Source of the DNA: Primula veris
Lineage: Eukaryota; Streptophyta; Magnoliopsida; Ericales; Primulaceae
Direction: 5' to 3'
Length of the DNA: 64,000 bases
Assembly: GCA_963682055.1 (NCBI GenBank)
Contig: OY821740.1
Span: forward strand, 7,503,314 to 7,567,313
The notes below the pieces were generated by a model. That model did no database searches. It saw only the letters and a list, made by a program, of their open reading frames with translations, and was not told where the DNA came from. The stretch's first letter is position 1, and every line of letters starts with the position of its first letter. Position numbers and translations under genes: made by a program. Positions 23,561 to 48,645 of this stretch are shown here, piece by piece.

Positions 23561-26500
23561 ATGGAAGAATTTGAGAAAAAAGTGTCGATAAAAGAAGATT
23601 CATTTGATTCGAAAATGGAACATTCTAATAATAATAACAACTTTGTGGTTGTTTCTCTTCTTCGCAACTTGCTTTTAATACAACAAAAAAGAGCTTTTGC
23701 CTACGCTAACCTCAAAAAGTACTACTCTTTTTTTTCTTTTTTTTTCATCTTTTTTTTTTATTTATTTACTAATCTCTATGAATTTAATGATAGTTTGTCA
23801 CACTTGGGTTTATTTTTTTGTAGCTTTATATTTTTATATTTATTTTTTTTTGTTAGAAGTGGGATTTTGACTGTTTTAGTTGCGCAGCTTAAAGATTTTT
23901 TTATTATTATTTCCGGAAGAATCTAGAAATATTAAAACTTTACTAACCCAGATTTCAAAATCAGTTCTTTTGCTGAAGTTTGTGTGTGGAGGTAGAAAAT
24001 GTTTAAAGTTGAAGAAGAAAAACTGATGCCTATTTTTGTTGAAGATTGTGGAAGTTTGGTAATGATAGTTTATCACACTTGGGTTTGTTTTTTTGTAGCT
24101 TTATATATTTTATATGTGGTTTTTTGTTAGGATTAGGATTTTGACTGTTTCTAGTTCTGCGGCTTAAAGAAACTTTTTATAATTATTATTGCCTGAAAAA
24201 TCTAGAATTATATGAATTTTACTAACCCGCATTTATCACACTTGGGTTTATTTTTTTGTAGCTTTATATATTTTTTTTTTTTGTTAGAATTGGGATTTTG
24301 ACTGTTTTAATTGCGCAGCTTAAAGAAACTTTTTTTTTATTGCCTGAAGAATCTAAAAATACGTAAAGTTTACTAACCCAAATTTCAAAATCAGTTCTTT
24401 TGTTGAAGTCTTTAGAGGAATAAAGTTGATGAAGAATAAATTGTGATGCCTGTTTTTGTAGAAAATTGTGGAAGTTTGGTTCATGTTGAGATATAAATGT
24501 ACCGAGAAAATTGTAATTAGTTTTATCCTAGCAAAGAAATTAAGAAGTATTTTGAAGTAGGCTTTTAGTACTTTGCATTTTAAACTAGGCTTTTAGTACT
24601 TTGCATTTTAAAACTGGGATCCTTTTAGTTAGTAGTGTGAGCAAGAAGAGGTGGAGAAGTCAGTGTTTGATGGTTTTTGATGACTTATTTTAAACATGAT
24701 TGAGGGTTCCCATTTTATTTTATTAAGTTTTGGCTATAAAAGGTAAAGGAATTGGGTTGCATTGTTTACGGGTTGGAAAGTAGTTTTAACTAGGCATTAT
24801 CTTCATTTTTTTATAAAATATTTGAAAAATTACGTGCTTAAGGGGTCTGATGATTTATTTAGAACAGAAAGATTTAGTATGTTTAGGGATAGAGAGATAG
24901 TTTTGAGTAGTGTTTCACTTCCTTATCGGGGAAAGGGGAAACTTTTCAAGAAGGGCTTGAGTAATTTGCTTAATTAAACTAGAGTGCTTTTAAGTAGTAA
25001 TTGAGAACAAAAAATTGAAAAGTTGGTGACTAAGCATCATATATGATGTATTCCTATGAATAATAAGATTTGGGTACCCATTCCGCTTCAAAAACTTGCT
25101 AATTGTATGTTTAGAATTGAGAAATAGTTTTACTTAGGCATTAAAAAGAGGAATATTTTTCAAGCATGGCTCAAGTAGTTTGTATTTGAAACTGGGATCC
25201 TTTAGATTAGTATTTATGTGACTGGTATGTTGCTGATTTATTTGGAGAAGAATATGCAGGGTGCTAATTTCAGTTGGAAAATATGTGTCTTCTAAGTGAA
25301 AAGGCTTTTAGGGCATTATTAACTAGGCATGGGAGAGCCTTTTTTTTCCTTTGATAAGCAGTTTGAAGAGGCTTTTTTATTCAATTAGCGGTCAACTGCG
25401 ATTTTCTGTGAATAATTCGAAACACGAAGTAGGTATGCACGTCGCTAAGATATCACTGCTCCTTAAATTATAGTTAAGCTATGTTGAGTGATGGAGGTGA
25501 TAGTAAAAACCTGCATACTACCTAACCATCGGACCTTGTAGCCAGACGATTAGATTTGCTTTGGTAGAAAGAGGTAGGGCTTTGAGGTTTAAGGTTTTAA
25601 GTTTTAACCGACAAACAGCTATGCTCTTGCAACATGGTCGTTATATTTAAAAAAAAATGTCTTTTAATTCACCAGAACAAAGCTCAACTACACATGTCAG
25701 GGTTTCTTTTGCTATTCTACAATATCACAGCATTGAACAAATGAAATATGGCTTTTTATGGGCATTTTTTTTAAGTTATGGCAAATTATAGTTTGCTCTG
25801 GTACTTTGGCAGGGGTTTTGCTGAATATATGATTTCAGGAGGAGAAGCAGCTTACCAACAGCTTTGTGGTGAGATCACCACCGAATTTAATGAGTGCTCT
25901 AAACAAGTCTGTCACATATATTACAGCTTCTCTTTCAAACTCTTATCTTTCATAAACCGCCTTGTTTTAAATTTTGAAGTCTTGATAACATTTTTCAGGT
26001 CCTTGAAATGGAATCGCAATTCCTGATCCCTGAGTGTTCTCGGGATGATCTAGCTCACCTTCTTAGAGATATTCAAACACAGGAAAAGCAGAAGTTGCAG
26101 ATGGTACTTCTTAATTCCTTCTACAGAACCTTTTCATATGCTCCCAATTTTTTAATTAGGCAAGTTAATTTCTAGCTCACCTAATTTTTAATTGGGTATT
26201 AAACTGATAAAAAAGTGTATTGTATGGTACTACAAATAAATTTTCTGAACTAGATGGAACGAAAATGAAATTTGTTATATTTTGAGGGCACAGAACCTTC
26301 ATACACCTTGTTAAAAACATTATGTGATGCCATTAGGCATGCCTCATTCTGGAATTCGGACTAGTAGATTGCATTCACTTAGCTAGCTCTAATAAATTCT
26401 CAAGTTAGTATAGTCATTATTGCTTCCTTTAGACGGTGAGAAAGAAACGCAGTAGCCCTAGTCCTAAGAGTCAGACAAAGCAACAAACAGGCAGGAAAAT

Positions 26501-27228
26501 AAGCTCAATACTAGTCTAACAAATCAAGTAACAAAAGCCAAGCAAGTAAGGCAGTCTAATTTGGTAGGTTCACATTTTGCCTAACCACGTCGGGCATTCT
26601 GATATTTTTATCATCTTGATATACTATGCTATGGCAAACCGGAACGCGATTTCTTGGGATAAAGGAATCCATGGTATCATGTCAAATCTTTTTAGCAATC
26701 TTGAGTTTTAGAGTGGCTGATGCATGTCATGTTGACTGATGGACAAGTATAACTGAAAGTTGATCTCCTGTATTTGGACCTATTATTATTTTGAAATGTG
26801 ATTTTATTAGATGTAAATGCCTGATAGCTAGCTCACCACTTCCCTCCTTGTGCCAATTTGTTTTAATCATTTCCTTCACTTGATTATGTAAACTGATTGT
26901 CACACTCGTTTTGTATCCATGATATCTGATTAAAAGCGTTTTTTTCCCTCAGACCGCTACAATTCAACTATTAAAAAAGGCGGGTCGTCCATCCGAACGT
27001 ATTGTCACACACCATAACTGCAAATTTAAAAACGCAGCTGTGGGGGTCCACGAGTGTGTCCATCTTCATGAAATAACTGAAGAAGCTGGTACCGAAGAGG
27101 CAGAGGCAGATGCAGAGTATGATAACGATCTTAAGGAAGCCATTAAGGGTGTACAAGATGCCGTCACTATAATAAATGAACATTTAGAAGAAGTTAGGTA
27201 TGAGATTGCAGCCCTTGAAGCTGAATGA
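23561..27228 (+). CDS. REX1-B domain protein (DNA repair REX1-B-like)
   Basis: Four exons join in phase to 210 residues: 23561-23718, 25813-25906, 25999-26103, 26953-27228. The protein reads RNLLLIQQKRAFAYANLKK, GFAEYMISGGEAAYQQLC, EFNECSKQVLEMESQFL, LLKKAGRPSERIVTHHNC and a C-terminal coiled-coil-like helix ending EHLEEVRYEIAALEAE. This order matches plant proteins annotated as DNA repair REX1-B, named after a Chlamydomonas gene needed for repair; the plant biochemical role is not established to my knowledge. The His/Cys-rich segment HHNC...HECVHLHE could bind metal, which is inference. The start is the first ATG in frame; residues 1-30 are not conserved as far as I can judge. Intron 1 (2.1 kb) holds a triplicated segment. 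Confidence 0.88.
23790..24440. repeat. Three degenerate direct repeats in REX1-B intron 1
   Basis: A block containing CACACTTGGGTTT, TTTTTGTAGCTTTATAT, GGATTTTGACTGTTT and GCAGCTTAAAGA occurs at about 23798, 24071 and 24237. The first and third also share ATTTCAAAATCAGTTCTTTT. Spacing varies from ~165 to ~270 bp because of deletions. Confidence 0.75.
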
Positions 27229-28791
27229 CTTTGCGAAATGCTGTTTACGTTAGCTCCTGTTTTCAAAAATTGCGCTATGTATCTAGCATGCAACTTATAA
27301 CGTTCTCTCTGTAGTGTAGAGACCGTGTGTGTTGGTTGATGGTTTGATTTGTATCTTCTTTTAATTGCCAGCCTGAAATATTCATAATTATTTTGTGGAA
27401 GTTCATTTTGCAAATGCATGAAGAGAAATCGTGATGCTATTATGGGCAAAGAATTTTACAAGCTCATGTTCTTAAATGTTTGGTGAGAGATCCATTGCTT
27501 TGATTTATTATGCTCTAGATATTGTAGCACTATAAAAGGTAGCTGTTTTATCTCCAGTTTTCATACGGTGAAGAAGTTTCAGTGCTTACGCTCCATGTGG
27601 TCAAGTGCTCTTTATTGGTAGATGGTTTGGAAAAATATATTCTACAAAAGAACTATGAAAGCTATAGAAAAGAATCATAAAAGCAAGAACAAATTTAATT
27701 ATTTTCCATCGTGAATTCCAAATGTTAGCAACATTTGTGTTTTTAATCACTCGACAGGGAGATAGAATTATCATCTTGCTGTGTGTACTTGTCTGAGGGT
27801 AAAAAGACAGAATCTTCTGGCAAATATTAATTTATTCAAGTTTGCATGTGTATGCTTCTGAGTATCTCACGTGAACACAAACAATGCTTTTGTTGATTAA
27901 AATGTCGACTTTAGTCTAAAACTATATTAATTGGAATATCTGCAGACAATGAAATCTCATCAATTAATAACCCTCAGCTTGAAAGTAAGATTTTCTTTTT
28001 CTTATTCATAAAAAAAAAACTAGACACCTAAGTTGTTCATTGTTTTTTGTATATTTTGTTTAAAGGATGGACAAAGTTTTAATTTTAAAAAATTGTCCAT
28101 TTGCAAACCCAATGTAAACAAACACTTTGGTCGGATTAGTCATCCGGACTAGAAATACTCTCATATTTGTAGTCCATCTCTTATCCCATTGTCTGTAATC
28201 CCATCAAAATTAGTCTTGCAACCAAACGAGGCATAAGTACACAAATAGCTATTAATACCTTCTATGACAAAAACAGTTACAAAGTTACATTACTTTTTGT
28301 TTCTAACTAACCTATCAATCCATTATCAAAAAAAAAAAAACCTATCAATCCAAAAGCACATTCGTTTAACATTTGAAGTTTTGTAAAGTGAAACCTTGTA
28401 TACAAAAAATGTAGAAATATGGACATGAACACAACATGAAGTATGAATCTTATTAAACTTCAAAGAGACCAAGTTAAATACGACGGTAAAATATTCGAAC
28501 TACTGTAATAAAATTAAAGCTTCGCCTTCTCAGAAAAACGTTCTCATTAATTTCAAAGCTTTGCCTGCACAGAGATCACACCTACTTGAGATTTCACAAT
28601 TTCGTAATTCAGATTGGAAATACATCATAATTTTTACAATAGCAGGTAGTGACACATCAAGCTTCCAATAATTTAGTTTTTACCAACTTAAACACAGGTG
28701 AAACCCCATAATCTCTAGCTATCAACAGGGTAAACACTGAAATTTACAAAACATAGGGGATTTCTATATTTGCTATATGGCTGGAACTGCT
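27229..28791. other. Convergent 3' spacer between REX1-B gene and GYRA
   Basis: Both genes end here, so the 3' untranslated regions face each other. About 28040-28240 looks like MITE debris (TGTCCATTTGC, ACCAAACGAGGCATA), but I could not define its ends. No RNA gene seen. Confidence 0.4.
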
Positions 28792-43467
<14,676 letters not shown>

Positions 43468-43664
43468 GCCATGTGAGGACCTCTATAGCTTCTTTCTCTC
43501 TCTATATGTATACATGTATATGTATTATGTATGTATCGGTGAATTTTGGCTGTGGGTTTGGGTTTTGGAGGCTAAAACCCTAAATAGGGGGACTTATTAA
43601 ATTTTTTATTTTTATTTTTCGTTTTCTTGGGCGCCAATCCCCTTTTTTTTTTTTTTATTATTTT
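43468..43664 (-). promoter_or_regulatory. GYRA proximal upstream region
   Basis: About 200 bp remain between the GYRA start codon and the retrotransposon target site. It includes a telo-box-like AAAACCCTAAA at 43574-43584 and T-rich DNA. A block containing TTTTTCGTTTTCTTGGGCGC (43614-43633) recurs beyond the element (56437-56456), so the older promoter region was itself partly duplicated before the insertion. Confidence 0.45.
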
Positions 43665-43669
43665 GCTAA

Positions 43670-43856
43670 TGTTATGTATATAGGGAGACAGAAGTAGAGA
43701 GAGGGGAGAACAGTATCGTCTTTTATTATGAATGAATATCTGAATGAATGAATAAATACAAGACCCCTAGCTCTCTTTATATAGATAGAGGGGTATGGTT
43801 ACAAGCCCACTTGGGCCCATAAAGAATAAGTCCAAGAGTCCAATAATCTTACAACA
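43670..43856 (-). repeat. 3' LTR of outer Copia element
   Basis: 187 bp, starting TGTTATGTATATAGG and ending CTTACAACA. It differs from the 5' LTR by two substitutions and one ~9-bp indel next to the TG end. Confidence 0.88.
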
Positions 43857-44379
43857 CTCCCCCTTTGACGTCTTGAATTCTTCGTCTTCATGCAGTCGAT
43901 CTGAGTCGAGTTCATTCGCAGTGCTAAACACATAAAAAGTTTAGGGCCGGAAAACCCAGTGTGGGACAAAACCGGTACCTAGGAGAAACTGTGTAGCCGA
44001 ATGATATAGGCCGAAATATCATGTAAGTAACTAACCACAAAACAGTATGCCTCATCAAAACCTTGTCAAAGCAAACCCAATGGAAAAATCTCTGATCGAA
44101 GGAAAAAGAGTGCAACAATGGTAGTAGTAGGGATCAACCACAAAACAGGTGTCTCATCAAAACCTTGCTAGAGTAAACTCAATGGAAAAAAATCTCTAGT
44201 CGAAGGACAAAAGAGTACACAGTGGTAAGAAGTATACAACAGGATACTCCACATAATTTCGGCAATCTTAAGTGAGATAAGATGGGAACGTGTCTTACCA
44301 AAAAACCTTGCCAAGGAAAACCCAGTGGGAAAAAACCTTGGTCTAAGGACAAAAAAAGTACACGAGCATTCGACTGGAT

Positions 44380-44620
44380 GCTTCCCCTCACTTGCACACG
44401 ACAGGGTGCGAGGATTTCGACTAAGTAGTAATTAGTGCAATAAGCATTCACCTGGATGCTCCCCCTCACTTGCACACGACAGGGTGCGAGGATTCCGACT
44501 AAGTAGTAATTAGTGCAATAAGCATTCACCTGGATGCTCCCCCTCACTTGCACACGACGGGGTGCAAGGATTTCATATTTTAAGAAAGAGTACGAGCATT
44601 CGACTGGATGCTTCATTTAC
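44380..44620. repeat. ~78-bp tandem repeat in outer element 3' region
   Basis: About three head-to-tail units with GGATGCTCCCCCTCACTTGC, ACACGACAGGGTGCGAGGAT and TAAGTAGTAATTAGTGCAAT; units one and two are almost identical. Confidence 0.85.
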
Positions 44621-44699
44621 TTGCACACGACTGGATGCAAGAAAATCTAACGTGGAATAGAACGAGCATTCAACTGGATGCTCTTAAACTTCATATGTG

Positions 44700-45020
44700 A
44701 AGAATAATTTCGGCGAGAAATGCTAAATAGCATAATCTAGTCATATCTCTCTTGATCGATAACAACAAGTTGTCCTCAAATAAGACAAGTGTTTTATCTG
44801 TATCGTGAGACAGAGCATATGTAATTCAAATATGGCTACTACTAGCTCGAAGCCATATACACTCTCTAGTCGTCTCATAGAGCACGAGATCAGAGTGATT
44901 CGTTTGGAGTCATTCCAAGACCTTCAAGATATCGCCTTATTCCTAATGGCAAAGACATACCATGTTAGGAATATCCTTTATGCGGGTCTAATAAGTAACC
45001 AGCATCGGTATAACCGAAAA
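44700..45020 (-). pseudogene. RNase H remnant of outer Copia element
   Basis: The minus strand reads GYTDAGYLLDPHKGYS, then after a stop FAIRNKAIS and RSWNDSK, then RECIWLRA and LFEDN. These follow the order of the Copia RNase H region (DAGYLSDPH, AISWRS, ECVWLR, YEDN). Several stops and frame changes make it non-functional. Confidence 0.75.
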
Positions 45021-45453
45021 AGGGTTGCGTTAATTCGAGTACCGAAGGGGGTAGGTACACTCGATGACGCAAAATGGGATAAGACAAGCCCTCATCCACA
45101 GTTACCTTAAGGTAATGGGAAAATGTCTTTTATGCCATTTCGATGGCAGCGTGTTAGCGCAATGTTGTGTCGAGCTATACCATTCACAACATACGAGATG
45201 TTCGTCATAGCACATTAGACCAACTACAATGATGCGCTTATTGTACTTAGATATGAACATGATGGTTCAATATCTCTTCATCGTCTCATCAGGGACGGAC
45301 TGGGTCTATATCAATGTCTAGTGATCGAACGATCATGGGAGAATCTGACGACTTAGCGTCATGATGACTAAAACGTCATAACACCTTCTGGGTGTAGTCT
45401 GAATCATGGCCTTAGATTCAATCTTTACGGGACTCGATCATCGGGCCGAGTCA

Positions 45454-45675
45454 CTACCGTGTCTTCCCAAGATCTTTCATCTCGAAGGCAAATCCAAAAA
45501 TGGATCGCGTAATAAAACACGCAAGGGCATAATACTTGTTCAAGTATCCCAAGCTGATCAAGTACTCACTTAGGCGGTATACCACATCCGCTTGGATTAT
45601 ATTAATCCATATAGTGAACGTCTCAGTCAATTGAGATCGTGTTCCATGGTCAGGAACTACTTGATTTAAGCACAT
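45454..45675 (-). pseudogene. Reverse transcriptase remnant of outer Copia element
   Basis: LSEYLISLGY and FGFAFEMKDLGKTR match the C-terminal half of Copia reverse transcriptase around EFEMKDLGKT. The segment with the catalytic YVDD is deleted, joining FITRSIFGFA almost directly to FEMKDLG. Dead copy. Confidence 0.75.
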
Positions 45676-46887
45676 GAAGTCACACAGGGACCTTCATCTA
45701 TATCTCTTTGTCTAAATCCCCATAGAGATAAAACCGTGACCACATTCATGGCTGCATACTCAGTTTTTCGAAAACTACTAAACTGGTAAAGTAGGGGACT
45801 GTTATAATGTCCATTACGAGGAAATCAACCATCTCGTAATCAATTCCAAGGTGTAAGAGAAGCCTTGCGCTACTAGGCGAGCATTCTACAATCTCATTAT
45901 TCTCATTACTTTTCCTTACGAATAACCAAATAAACGAACTCGTTTAACATTGGTGGTGATGGAGCTACAGGTCTGAACACACTTTCGCTAAGGAGTCTAC
46001 TTGGATTGCAAGTTTCCATTAGTCCAGTCTATTCTACGTTGACTTCAGGCAACGGTACATGGTTCCCTGTCATAATTTGCTCATATTATCAGTCGTCACC
46101 GAATATATGAACAAGTAAACAATGACAGTCTCGTTTCGCTTCAATATCGTCTAAGATATCATGATCGACAGATATTTCGAGATTTTTAGGATGAGGAGGA
46201 AATCACACATCTCCTTTCTCCTTTATAATCTCGTGCGACAAATGAGTTTCAGTTCACCACCTCTGGGGCTGAACGAATTTGGAACCGGTCAACTTCCTCT
46301 TATCTTGGGAAAGACGACAGACTGACGGCCGACGACAGCGTCCTTTGCTTGGCCGGTTCGGCCAAAGCAACGTGTTACGACAGGAACACGGCGTCCGACA
46401 TGGACGTCTATCCTTGCAAGCATTTTGCAGCAGGTATAAATGATCTCGTGACATCTCATAAAGTCATTAAATGCATCTGGCATTTAGTTAGACTTGAGGG
46501 AGTCTATGCACTTAATTATCACTAAGTACAGTTTTGGGGATCAAGCTAAGACTGAGTGGGTTATGCCACGTTATTTCACGTCGTTCCTTATCAACGGTAA
46601 CGTGCAAATCTCCCCCTAACGACGGGGAGAACAGTCTTAGCGATGTCACTTTCACATATCATGCGGTAAAGAGATCGCTTGCCAAGGTTACTCTATCAAA
46701 TGATAGGCATGGGATTCATAATCGACTTATGTTCCCTTCAGAGGTCCATATTTTGAACGCTAGAGCGGCTCAATCAAAATATTAATTAATCACTCTAAAC
46801 ACGCGTTAATATGAGACTTCTGGCTCATAACCAGTAACCAGCTGGTACGCATATGGTGTTTGAGTGTCTATGGGCCTCATAACGGAC

Positions 46888-48366
46888 TGTTGGCTCCGGT
46901 GCGGCTAATCCTTAGAGGGGGGGTGAATAAGGATTTGGCGATTTTCGCCTAATTAAAAATCTATGCAACTAACCACCCAACTTATGCAATTCTAAGCTTA
47001 AGCGTTTTAACAAGAGTTAATAAATTGCTAAAATAACTAAACGCAAGCAATAAATATGCAAGAATATAAGTTGCGGAAAGTAAAAGCAAGGGAAGAAAAT
47101 GACACCGTGATTTATAGAGGTTCGGCAAACGCGCCTACGTCCTCTTCTCGGTACTACCGAGTATTTCACTAAAATGTTTCTTCCGGATTTTACAAACCCT
47201 ATCGAGCTCAATTGACCGATTGGCTCACCCTCTATCCGAGGTTCCTACTCTTGATACAAGTGCAAGAGAACACGACTACGAGTCTACGACTCCCCCTCAA
47301 TTTATGAGTACCCGAATGAAAAACCTAGAGCTTTTAAGCTTCACTTGCTTACAAAGCCTCTACCCGTTCACTCGCTCACAATTGAGTTTATAAAACACTC
47401 GATACAAATTTTGTTACAAAAATGTAACTACACTCACTATTCTAATTGCTTCTTAAAAAGCTAATTGGTGAGTTGTTGATGATGATCGAGCTTGAATCTC
47501 TTTCTCGTTGATTTCCTTCTTTCCCGAATATATTCACCAAAATGGTGATTTTTAGGGTTTTTATGAGAGAGGTTGAAGGATGAGGTTATGTATGATAATT
47601 AGGTATTTGGGAGAGAGATTGGGTTGGTTTTTATATCAGCAAAGTCTGTTTTTGCTGGATATGACCGTTGGAAGTTTTAAGCAACTTTCCAGAATAAGCT
47701 GAAAAGCTGTTTTCGAAATCTGTAGAAAACGATCGGTCGTTTTCTACAGTCGATCGGTCGTTTTCCAGAAAACGATCGGTCGTTTTCTGAAAACGATCGG
47801 TCGTTTTTATACTGGACTCACTGGAAGAAATTGGACCAAAAACGATCGGTCGTTTTTGTCCAGTCGATCGGTCGACTGTTCTTCTGGCAGTTTCTCGGTC
47901 TTCTCGCTATTCTTCGAAAGCTCATAATTCCTTCGTTTTAGCTCCGATTTTGGTTCCGTCTGAACCTGTGGCTTCGTTTTTCTGTGCTCTATCTTTCTGG
48001 CGCTGAAAATTTTCATTTACTTCTTTTGGAAAACGATCGATCGTTTCATAAAACGATCGGTCGACTTTTCGACCTGCTCACTGGAAGAATTTGGACCAAA
48101 AACGATCGGTCGTTTTTGTACAGTCGATCGGTCGTTTTTGTCCTGGTCTCGTTAACCTTCGAATGTTTGTATCTTCTACGTTTTAGCTCCGAATTTGGTT
48201 CCGCTTTAACCGTTTGCTTCGTTTTCGAATGCTCTTTCTTTTTAAAGACCTGAAATATACATTTACTCTTTTTGGAAAAGATCAAGCATTATTTCATTGA
48301 AATATAAAATCATTAATTCATAATCATACTTATAATCAAAATCAATTATTGAACCCATGTTCAACA
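46888..48366 (-). repeat. 3' LTR of nested SIRE-like element
   Basis: 1479 bp. Between 47725 and 48140 it holds about ten copies of CGATCGGTCG or a close variant, mostly as AAAACGATCGGTCGTTTT, an imperfect palindrome. Confidence 0.92.
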
Positions 48367-48645
48367 ATCTCCCCCATTTTGATTATGACAAAATAATAAT
48401 GATTTTACAAGAAAAATATCTCCTTCATTTTAACAAAACGCATTTCCTCGAAATATATCATTTTTCTCCCCCTTTGGCATTATCAAAATGCAATCAATAA
48501 TAAAAAATATGGGGTTATGTGAAGGGTTTTCAAAGAAAAAACCAAAACATGAAAAATGTTATTATTATGCATATACCCACCTAATCACATATATGAAGAC
48601 ATAAATGAGTAGAGTATACCGAATATGTGATGGTGAGTCCGCTCG

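Noticed and set aside
44805..45110. 101-codon plus-strand open frame
   Set aside because: It is the reverse of the decayed RNase H remnant on the minus strand and has no family resemblance of its own.
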